NCBI RefSeq assembly: GCF_004027225.2
Contig: NC_044289.2
Coordinates: 9,527,761-9,591,760 of the forward strand
Origin: Strigops habroptila
Lineage: Eukaryota; Chordata; Aves; Psittaciformes; Psittacidae
Length of the DNA: 64,000 bases
Direction: 5' to 3'
Part shown: positions 10,759-24,400 of the stretch, one piece after another
Position numbering within the stretch: the first letter of the stretch is position 1
Layout of the letters: every line of letters begins with the position of its first letter
Made by a program: the position numbers and the translations under genes
Notes under the pieces: generated by a model
Told to the model about the DNA's origin: nothing
Seen by the model: the letters and a program-made list of their open reading frames with translations, nothing else
Databases searched by the model: none

Positions 10759-12418
10759 TATTTAATATGTTGAGTTCTTAAAAGTGGTAGAATCATTATA
10801 ACTATGAAGTCTCTCTGGGTTATTTGTTCAGGTGACTTTTTGTTTTTCCTTGTACTGTATTTCATAGCTTATTATAGTCACTGTGGCAGACTGATCAATT
10901 TTTGGGTTTTAATCTGACTTTTTTTTTCTCTCCTTCTGACAAGGCTACCACTAGTCTGAGTGGAGTCTTGTGTAAGAATTGCAGGATTTTGGTTCTCAGT
11001 GCACGCTTTTCCTTTGTGGTTATGGAAATTGTAAGTATAAATGTTATGCTTGCTTCCAAATTCACTGCCAAGTCTGTAGTGTAGTCCAGCAAGTAAAGCA
11101 CTGGCCTGGTTAAAAATCAGACCTCATTTGTGACTCCTGTTAAAGTAAACCCATCAGTTATGGATGTGAATCAGATAGTAAGATTTATCTGTATTACTGT
11201 AGCACATAGGAACCCACGCGGAGAACCAGGACTCCGTCGTGCTAGGCTCTGTACAGTTTGACCCCCAGACAACACCTGGTTATAAATAGACTTTAGTTTT
11301 TTATTAAAAGGAAACCCCCAAGAATCCTTCTAACTTCCTTATTCCACCTAGCTGGTTAGAACAAAGTATCAGGCAACCTAATCTGATGTGCAGAATTAAA
11401 TGTGTTTAAAATATCTGTAAAAAACTCTAGCTGAGATGTAGAAACTGTGTAGTCCACTTTGCACTAAAATTATTCACTTAGGGGTTTTTTTAAACACTGT
11501 TAGAGTCTAGGCTTCTAAACTTAAATGTCCATTGATCCCTGTGTGACAGAAACATGCATGAATGATCATTTGACTTACATTTTTTGGGTGGGGGGAGGGC
11601 TTGAGGTAGGTAGAGAGGGAAACTATATAGGCTAATGTTGTAAAATAGCTAAAATAATTTTAGCCATAAATGGGTGTCAGAAGTATTATGGAAATAAGAT
11701 GAAACCTGAGTCTTACGGAGGGCTGAGAACAGTAAGTTACTGTACAGTTTGCACTAAGAAACAAAGTGAATGGCGTGTGTTTAGCAATCAGGGAAAATTC
11801 CGAATCAAGTGACTGCAACCGAACATAATGTTATAGGCAAGTATTGCCTTGCTGACCCTGAAGGTGGGGGTGAATATTGTTTAGATGACTGATTTTAAGG
11901 TTTTCAAAATCTTATATGTTTTTTCTATAAATATATATATATATAAATATGACACAAATGTAGATACATTATGTATATAGTGAAGAATTTAAAAACAATT
12001 TTACTATTAAAATACAGTCTAAGGGTGGTTTTCATTTCGGTGGCTATTTTGGTTTTGTTCATCTTCTGAAGTGTCATGCCTGTTTGGCTGCTATACAGTG
12101 TATCTTCTAGTTCACTAGTTCAATTTCCATATGGCTACTCACACTACAGTGAATAACTAAAACTGTGATGCCACGTAATTTTTACGGTGAACATAGCAGG
12201 GACTATACTTGCTTTGAAAAAGAAAAGTCCTGTGTATATATGTCATGGAATACTGTAGTACAAAACTGTGTTGAATTGAAGTGATACCATGCTCTATTTT
12301 TGTGTATCTTACTGTATGAGGTTGCTGTGATTGATACAGTAAAATATATGCTAATTTAAAATGCAGGTGTTTTGCATCTGATTTGTTTAAATTAATTTAT
12401 GTTTTGAAGGAATTTAAA

Positions 12419-12424
12419 AATAAA
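12419..12424 (+). terminator. Candidate distal SPATA2 poly(A) signal
   Basis: AATAAA about 2.5 kb after the stop codon. Downstream sequence loses the continuous AT-rich character of the 3' UTR. Confidence 0.4.
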
Positions 12425-12440
12425 GAGGCCTTTAAGAAAA

Positions 12441-15400
12441 GGCTTAAACTCTTTTCTTAAAGTGGAGTGCATGTAGCTGTCTGTTTCACAACTGCGTTTT
12501 GCATGCAGAAATGAGTTGGTGCCCAGAGGTAATCTGAGGGGCAAAAATGGGCAAGAGTGTATGTATCATGAGCCTCAGCTTTATGAAACTGGATGTACTG
12601 CTTGCAGAATGCAGAGCTTTTTTTAAAAGCGTTTATTTTCAAGTCTTAGCAGCATGACTCAGTTTGTTCCATAAGAGCATGTAAGCCAATATGTCAGCAG
12701 TCTGCAGCAGACAGACTAACGTGGGGTGGAGAGCAGGTTTCATAGGTGATGTGAAGCTAACAGACATTGATTTCCAGCCTTGACTCTCGATGTCATACAC
12801 ACTTCTAACGAGCTTCCTGATATAAGCTGCATCTCACAGAAGATGTGTGATACTACTGGTGTACTTTTGGCACTTGAGTTAGGCCTTCTGGCTCCTTCTT
12901 CATCCTGCTAGCTCCGAAGCAGGATAGTTCCTCAAGTTCCAAACTAGATTATTTTTAAATTTGTCCTTTGTGTTAAAGCATATCAGGCGAATGCTGAAAT
13001 GCCAGAAGTGCCACCTCTACAAGTCCTCTAATCTTATGATCTCCTGAGGTTACTGGAAGCATCAGGGATGATGATAAAAATCAAGCTCAAGGTAACTAAA
13101 ATATTCTTGCAGGAAATCTTATCTTACATCACTCTGCTTCTTGTGCTGATGTAGTTCTGGTGCGTATAAACAAGACTTTATGCTGTTTTACTCGGACATT
13201 TCTGATTGCAGACCTATGTGTGTCTCCTGTGTCTTTTGCTTTCAACAGAAATTTAAAGGTTCAGGACACTATCAGCTAGTTCAGACTTGATGGTTTGAAC
13301 TGACAGCTTCCTAAATTTATTTGTTTCTGGAAGATACCTGTGGATTACAAGCATTTACTACCTGTTGCTTAATTATGCTGTAGAATTTATTTTAAGGGAA
13401 AGATTCACTTTTCTAAATATTTGTTTAGAACCAGAAGCTAATCTGAGCATGGTGATAATTGACACATTGCCGGGAGTGACTAAGAGAAAAAGCAGGAGGT
13501 GATTCCAAGTTAAGGTAATGTTTTTGATGTACCTGTTTTGGATCTGATTTAGTTACTTCCCTGAAATCGGTGGGAGTTAGTCAGACCTTTCAGCATGGCC
13601 GTTACTGTGGTATCTAAGCAGCAACTGAGCTGAGCTACAAATGTGCCTATTTGTGAAGGATGCCCCATGCTTCTTTCTGAAAATCATTGAATGTGGTAGC
13701 GTTTGTCTAAAGACTGTAAGTATGTAAATGTCTTAGAAATCGTGTATAAAATTAATTAGAATTGAACACTGCAGTTACTTTTTAATTACTTTTTCTTCAG
13801 TTGGTTGTATTCTCCTAGAAAAGATTTTTTTTTTTTTGTAACTTGCCTTGCCAGTATGAAAATGTAGGGGCAGGGAATCAGTAATTAAGTAGCTTTCTGG
13901 TTTTGTACTCCTACATCCCTGCTGTGCAAAACAAACTCCGAGGGCAACCTTTTGCACCGAGCCTCTATATGAAAATGAACAGACAAGCGCATCAGATCAT
14001 CTTATGCAGTGCCTGGAGGAAGGCAAAAGGTTGAAGTATGTGATATGGCAGCAGCTCTTTTAACTCTCAAATCCTGCAGACATGCCACATAATTGAAGCT
14101 CTTCCATCTGAGGAGAGGTGTAGGAGAGCCAGAGAGCAGCTGCTTTGTTTGACAGGCTTGCTGTGCAGATTTCAATGTGCTAATGTGTGGAAAGCAAGGC
14201 TGTTCCTTACAGCATTGAAGCTCTCTGCGTTGAAAATATCTTGGCATATTTTATACTGTGCAGTGGGTCTTGGTTCAGACCAGAATCTGGAGTCCTGTGA
14301 CAAGGTAACCTGTGTAGCACTAGAGGTAGTCAGTGCGCTGATGGGCAGCTACCTGCAGCCACACTGTGCCAAAGTCAGAAAAGGCAATTGTAATACCAGG
14401 CTGTCTGTGTAGAGTTGTGGGGATGATTGACCTGTAACCAGGAATTTACAGCACCTAGCAGTACTCGAAGTGTAGCAGTCCTTACAATTCCTTATTTTTC
14501 CCCTCCTGCACTGCTTTTGCTGCTTTCACAGTGGGAGACAGACTATGAGAGCTCTGGCATTGCTGTGAGTTGTTGCTTTTTTGGATATGGCTGCTTTGCT
14601 GCTCTGACCTCTGCAGACGAAAGGATGTTGTCTCCTTAGAAGTCCCTGCAAACATGGGAGACACTGCCTTTCTCAGAGACTCTGGGGTGCTGCCGTTTGG
14701 TTTCTGCCATTTTGTAAGGCAGAGTTGCTCCAAGATTTTCCAAATGCAGGCAAAATGCTTCCCCCATCTGGACCATGCTGCCACAGATGCCTTCCTGGAG
14801 AGATGGGTTTGCTGTTTCCTTGCCCTGAGGAATAGCAGGGTCAGAGGCTATGATTACTGCTGGTCCACCACTGCAATCAGCTGCCCATACTCCTGATCTT
14901 CTCTCAGTGGCGGCAGTGGGTCTGGTTTTCCACTGTGGTAGCAGATGAAAAGGGGCTATGGAAATATTCCTGACATCCAGCAGCTTCCCAAGTTGCCTGT
15001 GCTTAAAGCCAGGCATGGACTTCCACTGAACTTGGAAAGGCTTTGTGCAGAAAAGAGGTGGGCAGGTGGAAATGTTCCAGATAAAAATGAAACAACCTGC
15101 TCTGGTATTTTTCTTTAGCATCAAGAAAAGATTTATCTTCCAGCATTTGGAATCTGGGAGGCACTGAAGTCCTATTGCAGGGAACTTCAGATGAGGTTAG
15201 AGATAGTTTTAATTACTGGTATTTCTTAGTAGTGGGATTCTTTCTTAGTGCTTCAGATCCTGAGTGTAAATCGTGGTGGTCTTGGTCCTTCTGTTCAGGC
15301 TGGTCTCTATCACAGTAGTTCCTGCTTTGAGATCAGGATGTGAGATACCTTCTGGCTGAAGTAATACCACCCATTTGTTTTTCCTGTCTTATACTGAGCT

Positions 15401-18400
15401 TTTAGTTAATTCTGCATTGTGCAGTTCACTGCACTGAAGACAATGTCAGAGCTCCAAGTAGCTTTAAGTAGTGCAGGATCAGGCCTGCAGTATGTGGCTG
15501 ACAACTTGCATGTGGCAGCTGCTTCTGCTGTTGTGGGTGTGGGGCTGTCATGCTTCCTGCTTTAGAAATCATTCTCATGATAGTCATACTGTTCTGAGAT
15601 TTTTATTTTTTTTTTATCATCAACCTGCTTTAAAAAAAGAAAAAGAAAAATCAACCCACAACTGTTAATCAGCTCCTTAGTGAAAAACGCTGCTTTCCCC
15701 CAGAGTCAGTAAAATCTGGTGTGTAGCTTTGTGTGCAGCATGCTCCCATTTAACTGCCTTACCTGAAACTTTCAGTCCAGCTTTCTAAAGCACTGCCAGT
15801 CTAGTGAACTGTCTTCACCAAAGCAGAGATCTCTGCACATCTCTCCATCATTGCACATGTATAAGCTCTGCTCTGCGCTTTACCTTCCAGTTAGGCGAGA
15901 CTGAGCTTCTGTAGTGACTCAGTTGTGGATCTGTGCCAGTGGCATGTGTAAACCCCAAATCCTAATAAATGAACTGTTAATCAAAACAGATGCTACTAAC
16001 AAGCAAGTCTAAAAAGGAACAGCCTGTTTACATGTCTTGGTGCACTTATGCTAACTAGTATATTCATGGTGAACCTTCCCACAAGGCAGCTCTGTGATGG
16101 AGAGGAGAGGCCTCTTCCCTGCTGTGTGGTCTGCTGTGTGTGTCCCTTGCACCACTGGCAGTGGGGGGTATGTGTGGGGTCCCACAGCAGGGCCACAGAA
16201 GCTGCTGAAAGCTCACTAACAGCAAGAACCTGTGTGGTCCTTTAAAGGGCACAGAGGAACCCTGTTAGATACCTGCGTCAGCTCAGGGTCAGAAGATCTC
16301 GCAAAGGGCTGAGTCCTGGCATGAAGATTCCCTCTGCATTCCTAGGTGAAGTGTGGCTGGGTGGGAATGTTGAAGGCAATCCCTGGAAATAGCTGCATAG
16401 CTGTTCCTCAGCAGTTTCTGACACTAGAAGCCAGCAGACACCTGACAGCACTTGGGATGTGTAGATGGGGTTGTCTAACTGGAGTGATGGCAGGTTTGTT
16501 TGGCTAGGTTTTTTGGACCTATTCTCCATTACAACCAAGCATGAGGTGAGCCTGTAATTACTCATGTGGAGAGGGTTGTGTTGTGACCGCAGAGGGACAG
16601 TGGAGGGAATGGGCAGAGTGCCACTGATGGCTCTTTCTGTGCCTGGTGCTTGTGTGTGCCCGAGGAGGAGGGTGGCTGTGTGGATTTACTGGCTGCAGCA
16701 AGTGCGGGTTGACTCAGAGACAGAAGCAGAAGGGGACAAGGATGCCATCTGCCACATCACCTGCTCAAAACCTGCTTCCTCAGGCTGCATTGCTCAGGTT
16801 AGCCATAAGCCTTTCTGTTCAGAGGGGTCAGCTCAGCATCACTGTGAAACACCTCTCGGGAGCTCAGTTTCACTTGGATGGAGCTGGTGGAGGTAGCTCA
16901 TTTATTGGTCCTGAGATGTGCACTGAGGGGAGAATGCCATTTCCATCCCTTTTTGCTTTATGCATGGTTCCTGGCCCTAAAATGCAAGCCTGTTCTAGTA
17001 TCTTTTCACACAGTATTAAATGAGAAGATGTATTCTTATAGCTGTAACAAGTCTGTTTTATAAGCTGGCTTTGGGCCATCTCAGCAGAAATCAGTGGGCT
17101 GCATGCATATGCTCTGCTTCTCCTTTTTAGGGGAGAGTGGGGAGAGGGGCTTTATTCCCCACGCTCTGCCTCTCTGTGAGAAGTAAAGCCCCTCTTAGGG
17201 CATCTATGATTAAATTATCTTATTCTCCAGAACTTAGCAACAGAAATTTCTGAGAGATATTCCTAATGCCAGGAAGGGGAATAAGCATGCTTATGCATTT
17301 TCTGCTCTGCTTTGCTGTGAAGTCGTGTGGAATAGCTATAGATGGCACTCTGGTATTGGTTACTGCTTGTGCCTAGCCGTTTCTGTGCCGCAAGGACAGA
17401 GCACAGTGAGGCTCTGTCTTGGGAGAATAAGATCAATTTGGCCAGCTTCTGAGAGAAGATTTATGTACATCTTCTGCAGCGAACACATGATGTGATCAAG
17501 GCAGTACCGAACGGTAGAAAAGGTAGAAATTAAATTTAAGGAATAAGCTGAAGCCTAGTGGCACAACAGCATCATACTGTAGCAATACTGTTTCCTGCTA
17601 TACAGACTTTTTATAGATAGTGCTTCCATGTAGATGATCTGGCATTTTGGGTCTTGTGTTGATAAGGATTTAAGGTAACTTTGTTTAAGGGAATGTTTTA
17701 TTTAATGTGTGTTCAGGCTTTCCATCTCCTAAGAACTGGTGCTGGAGGCTGTGGTGCCCTACAGTACCAAAGGGGCAGGCTGCAGTGCCTTTGCAGCTCC
17801 AGGACAGAACTGAGGAGGTGCTAGCTGAGCAGAGGATGTTCTTAACCTCTATCTCCTCCTCCTAGGTCTCCAGTGGAGAATTTCAGCCTGAGAAAACCAC
17901 AAAACCTCTTCATGTGAATTCGTAATAGAAATAAGACTTAGAATGGGTGAATAGAAGGGGGTGTTTGCTCTGTGTGTAGCCCTTGCCCTATCGGGGAGGG
18001 TCTTAACATTGTCGGAGTTTGTTCAAGCTTGAACAGTGCTTCACATGCACAGTCAGTCTCAGAGATCTCTTTCTTTCCCTCTCTTACTCTTGCGTTTCAG
18101 TATTCAGGTAGAGAAGCACAGATCTTAAGGTCCTTTCCAACCCTAACCATTCTATGATTCATTTCAAGTGCATTCTCTACTCTGCAGATCACTGCCAGGC
18201 CCTGAGGAAAGTTTCCCATGTCTAGGTTTTCAAAACTGCCTTTCGCTTGGACTCCTTTAGTGACTTCTGCCTGTTTCAGGAGTCAAAGTCTGATTCACTT
18301 TCCATTGTGACTCCTAAAGTCTTGGACTATTTAAAGGCATATAAAAAATTAAAAGAATCTCATCTGGCAGCATAGAAGCCTGTGGTGTTTGAATCTTTGA

Positions 18401-21400
18401 TGTGAACATTTCTCCTGCTTGGAGAATAGTTCATTTTAATGCTGTGAAATAGAGCATGATAACAGTGCTGCTGTATATACTACAGTGAGCATTGTGTGCT
18501 GCTTAATAAAATGATGCTCCTCTCCAAGAATTTCCTTTCATAATGAGAGAGGGAAGGTGCAGTGTTCATGTACTAGTAACTCACACCTAAAACTTCTGGC
18601 ACAAATTTGTCTTTAGTGTAGTTCTGCCTGCAGCTGGAGTTAAATTCTTTCTTCCTGGTTCAGTGCTCACTGCTTCAAATACAGCCTTTTAAATGTTGCA
18701 ATGGTCTAGATACCTTTGGAACCTAGTGTATGTCTATTCTTACTCTGCAGGGAATTTGATAAGCAGAAGCGAGGTTGAGACATGAAGATGTGGTGTGTAG
18801 CCATTGTTGTACTTAGGTTTAGCTGCAGTACAATGGAAAACTGAGGAAGAAAACAACCTGTTTTCTGTAAAGTCATTTTTTGAGATGTTTTAAAACACTG
18901 AGGTCTATAAACATGATTTTGGTGGAAAGAAAGGTGAGAGATTCTAGGAAGCAACATATGGCTGCAGAAGTGCAGAAATGATCAAAACCAAATGTTTCTT
19001 GTTGTAGTGCAAGTGAAGCGTAAGCGTAGAGTGTAATCACTGTATTTTGCTTTTTGGCTGTTCTGAGTTTGTAGTCTCGGGGCAGGTTGTGGGCATCTTC
19101 TGGTACTTTTCAGTGCTTGATTTAAAAATCTTCTTCTTCCTTTCATTGTACTTCCTACTTCTTTTCAACAAGGCTCAAAGCCTGTTGGCAAAATGACTTT
19201 TACTGAACTCCAGTAGGATGCTCACATGTCTTGGGAGTGAATGTAGGTTTGACACTGATTTGATCCTGCTTTTCATGCCTGCAGCTTATCACTCAAGCTC
19301 TCCAATGAAGGACTTAATTCCCTCAGTCACATATTTTCCATATGACTAGATAATAGCTAGAGGCAGTGATTTTTCTGTCAGTGCTTGGCACTGTGGATTT
19401 TGTACAGAAATCTCATGGCCATCTGAAAAGTGGTCTCAAAAACAAGCACTGCATTTGTTTGGAGTGACAGGATAAAACAAAGTGATGGGGTGTTCTTATT
19501 TCTACAGCACTTAACATTTGTCTTTTTTCTCCCCAACAAAGCTTGAAGTCACAGGGAGGTTCATTCATTGTCAGCAGATACCTTCCCTGTCAAACTGAAA
19601 GTCATGTCTCAGTTTCTGTTTGTACTCCCTGGAACCTGGTGCTTGTGAAGAGCACCAGCTCAGCTGCTGGCGATGTCCAGATTTCACCCACCTCCCAATG
19701 GGCTGAAGGTTGGTTGGTTGGTTTGTTTTTCCTGATGCACTAATGCCATGACACCCAGCAGCTTTATCCCAGAAGCAGCTTCATGAAGGGGAGCCTGATT
19801 TCCAGTTCTGTTCAGTCAACAGCTTTCCCTTAACCAGCAAGCAAAGAAGTTTGTAAGTGGGTTTGTGATTAGGGAAAAGAGTCTGCTACGAACCTTACTG
19901 AGACACTGAAATAGCTTATGCACCAGTCACCAGGGCACTGTCTTTTAATCATGACTGATACAGTTCTTTACTGAAGACAAAGCCTGGCACTATAATCTTT
20001 GTGCTGGTTTTATGTTAGTAGAGGAACACTGATTACAATGTGGTTAAACTTGAGCTTTACAACAAGGAGAGGAACCAAGGGTACAGAATTAATACTGATA
20101 AAACCACAGGTGTGAAAGGCTCATTAAAAACTATCAAGCCATGGAGTAGAGGCATGTGTGAAAGAAATTACACCAGTGCCAAAAAGCAGTATGAGTAGGA
20201 AGATAAGGGGAGAAAGTTATTGGCCTGACAGTCCTTCAGAGAGGAGGAGGAAAAAATTGGCTTAAAAATTGAGCCTGATAACAAAGTGGTATCTAATGAC
20301 TCTACATGCGAAAGTGACTTTTCCTTGAAATACTAGTTCTATATTCTAATGCAGGAAAGCTTGGTAGTAGTAAAGGAAGTTGATAGATTTCAAAGGGAAT
20401 ATTAATTAGGAGCAACTTGCAAGTCCAGCCAAAGATCTATTTAAATTGATGCATTTCTCATGGAAATTATGCTGCCATGTGTTTTCCTAAAATAAAATGA
20501 CTTAATAAGGTACTAAGCCCGCATGTGTTCAAAGTAGACTTTGAACATTAGAGAAGAATAAAAGGAGAACTAAAGGAATTCACTCTGGAGTGTGAAATAG
20601 CTGTTCTGCACTGCTACGGGGCTGGGTGGCCTTCTCTGTGCCAACGAGCTTGGGGTGCAGCCCTTCCCACTGCCCTAAAGGTTAGGGAACACACGGGAAG
20701 GCTTGATTCAAGTTCTTGTGTCTTTCAATGATGTTTTGAGCAACAAGATATTGATTCTTCTGTAGCCCGTTAAGACGCAATTTAGCACAAGCTGTGCGCT
20801 GAGGAGCATTGCACCTTGCAGTGTTCTTCTCAAACTGGTAGCTAACTTTCAGTTCCTGTGGGAGGAGCAGGTGGGGCTGGGAAGAACACAAGTATGTGGC
20901 TTTCAAAGAAAAGAGGAGGTGATATTTGGGGCATCTGTGTGTGATATGGGACTGGGAAGGAAGGAGATGGAACAGTAATCAGTTTTCTGGTTACATGTTT
21001 GCTTCTTTCTTTGCTTTCATGTCACAACCTCTTGTCAGCTGCTATATGTTGTTCATTTGGTATTGCTTAAAGCCATGTTTGGCTTATACCAGTTGAAAAT
21101 CTAGTCCATAATTCCTAAGGATCAAGCCTTATTCACCAGTACAGAGGTTGTATTTCTTGTCAGGTCACTTCACGTGTGTGGAGCCTTATACAAAACCACA
21201 ACACACAGATCTCCATGCCTTTCCATTTGTGTATGCTGGAATGTGCTTGATTTGTCATATGGCCATGTGGCATTTACAGACTGAAGCATGATGTACAGCA
21301 TCCTTTGCAACTGAGACCCGGGCTCCCTTGGTGATCTCTGGAAGATCTAAAACTCTTGAGAAAATCAGCCTTTGGAGTTGCTAATGAAAGAGAGCACCCT

Positions 21401-24400
21401 GCAGAATAGTTTAGTTTAGACCTAAGAGGATTTTAAAATACCAACATTTTCCTTTCCTGGACCAAACCCAAATCCTTGGCACCAATGGATCTTCATGCCA
21501 GCAGGACTCCGCTCCTGCATGTGTGTGTTGAAGGCCATTAGGCATGCACTGCTCTGCCAGTGCTGGGTACACCAGTTCTACTTTGCAATGCAAATGTGAG
21601 ACATGGTGAATGTGAATGGATCTGTTTGTGTGCTTGCAGAGATTTTGCAGAAAATTAGATTTATATGCCTAATGCATTTGATGTATCATAGAAGCCTAAA
21701 AGTGTGCCAATCTTCAGTTCTGTTGGAAAAAGCAGGCAGGTGTGTGGCATAAAGGAGACACCACAGTCAAAGGACACAAGAAATGGCTGAGCTGGTAAGT
21801 GCTCTTTGATCTCAACACATCTGTTCCCTTTGAGATATAACTTTTTGAAGCACATAGACTCTTTGCACCATCCCTGCAGCTCAGCCCGTATCATTGCTAT
21901 GAAATAGCCATGAGCTGGAAGAGTTTTTTATGTACTGCTGTTTAAAGGTGACTGTAAGATATCCCCCGTTGTGACCAAGACAACTGTGGATGGTTCTTAG
22001 CTGGTCTGAGTGCTACCTGCTTATATTTGGGTTTTATGCCTTTTGCTTTCTTGACTTGTTTCTGATCCCAGGAAAGCAGCCCCAAGACATGCTAACCCTC
22101 AACTTGCAACATCAGAGCCTGCTCCAGGACCTGCAGCTTGTTGTTCCACAGATGTTTGCCCTGCTCCCCTCTGCTTCAGTCTCTTCACTAAAGTTTGACT
22201 GCTGAGAAACTCTGACAAGGGGTGAGATGAGCTCTTCGTGATGGGGAAGGTGGAGAAGGAGCACTCTGGTTACTGTGCTGGCTGCTTCCTCCCAGTGGTG
22301 CTGGCACTGGTGGGATCCAGCCCCCTGAGTTCTCCCGTCGATGTGTTGCAGTGTCCTGTCTGGGGCTGTGGAGCTGAACAGGGCTGGTTTAGAGAGGATC
22401 TTGAAAGTTAAGGGTTAAACTCTGGCCAGCTGATCTTTAAGTAGCAAGCAGCATTCAAAGCACAGCGGACAAGTGGGATGTGAGAAGCCAGAATATTCAG
22501 GCATTGGGAATTGTGGGTGGCATTGAAAAGCCAAATACAAGAACAGAAACATATATTTTAATCTATATTTCCATTACATTCACAAGCACAAATTGTGAGG
22601 GGGGAAGTGCATCTCAAGAGCAACATATGTGTTATCTCATGCCTCCATCTAAGTATACAAGCATGGGATTAATGTCTATTTAACATAAAGCTGAAAGTTT
22701 GGTGTACAGATGGTAGGAAGTTGGGCAACAGCATGTGTAGCTTGTAGCATAGATCTGTCTTAAATGAATGCTATCACCTAGTGTTGTTTCTCACAAAACG
22801 TTACCCTTGAAATCCACCCCTAACCCACTTGGAAAGATGCCGAGCTGCCTCTTCAGGATAGGAATACTCAGGAGTTTATAGGCCAGGGAGCCTGACCTCG
22901 GTCTGGCTAGGTAAGAATCTAGTGATGATAAAATGAGATGAGAACACAAAGGAGTGAGAGTTGATAAAAATCAGCCAATGTGGCTACATCTTGTCAGACA
23001 AATGTAGTGGGGGTTTCTCCACACCTTTTTAAGGTGATGATGCAGTGAGCAGTGTTGCGCACAAGAAGCGATGGATGCAAACATCTCTAAGACACTTGAC
23101 ACATGGAGGTACAACAGGCTGATGGATAAGGTCAGATAGGTACAAAATGTGCCTGGGAGATACCAAAGGAGAAAATGTGACTGGCATACTGAAAAACTCA
23201 CTGCATGCAGATTTCAGAGCAATGCACAGGTAATAAACAGAACCTTGTATTACACTGTATCTGAAATAAATACTACTAATGCTGTTCGCAGGTGGGGAAA
23301 CAGAGGCTGAGTGAGTGACATGATTCACCAAAAGGGAGAACAGCACAACTGGAAGTAGTACATTCCAGATTCATGTCATTAGTCTGATGTACTTTGACTG
23401 TTTTGGTACATCCCTGTCTAGCCAATAATTGTGGGGTACTGAGAGACGGGATGAGGCTTTACAGAGAACCTCACTCAATGTTCAGGCAATTTTACTTCAG
23501 AATTTTCTTCACTATTTATGATGATTTTCTTTGTTTTTATGAATCTGACCAAGCCTATCTTGAAAGAGAATTCATCTATCAATCTGCTATTATCGAGGTT
23601 ACCTGTTAGGTGCATGCTTTCAGGGAAATAATGTTGACCTCTTTGATTATGTTGTAGCTCTGTCTTTTCTAAAACTTAGGACACTGTCTGCTTTATGAAT
23701 GCAGTTGCAATCAGTGCTTTTATTCTCTGCTCTCAGTTTGCTCTCTAAAATTAAATGCGCTTGTGGTATGAGTGGAAGCCAAGAGTGGTAGTATGCAACA
23801 CTTCAGCTGCAGATGGCTGGCTTGGAGACCTCCCTTGATCTTCACATTTTCTGCCAAGTGGGGATGATAATGGTTCATTAGGACACCCTGCTCATGCATG
23901 GCAGTGGAGCTGGGAAGTGACTTACAAACTATCTGCTGTGTTTAATCCCTTTTAGCCTTTCTGTAAGGGGCATAAAATAGCCGCTTGAGCAGAATCCAAA
24001 CACCTCTCTTCAGTTCCAGACTTTTTTAGTATATCAGTTCTGTGTTTTCCATTGTATTTAAAATTAATCTACTTGTAGATACCTGTTTGTCCTGGGTTCG
24101 CTTAAACCATGACACTGTTTATAGCTAAAGTATTGCCCAAGTTGTCCTTCATGGGCTCTATTCTTTCACAAATGATCCTCTTAATTCATCACTGCTGATT
24201 TTCATAGGCCTTTACTGATATCTCACAGAATTATCAAGTATGTCACTTGCTGAAGACTATACATTTCTTTCACAATCTTTTTGTTGGTTGTGCTGAATGA
24301 GTTTTGTTTGGCAGCTGCTGACATTCCATTAAAGTTTCCTGTGGCAGACCTGACCAAAATGTCACTGTGCTGGTAGCTTTGGGGTTTCATATTCCCAAGC

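Larger units (their letters stand above)
9876..12440 (+). other. SPATA2 3' UTR and possible polyadenylation sites
   Basis: AT-rich, noncoding sequence after the stop. Three AATAAA signals lie on the plus strand, at 10242, 10753 and 12419. The stretch also has a T15 run near 10391-10405 and a short (AT)n tract near 11931-11944. Which signal is used cannot be told from sequence. Confidence 0.65.

Noticed and set aside
22840-23240. Possible old retroelement remnant
   Set aside because: The texture suggested an old repeat, but I could not identify any element family or terminal repeats.
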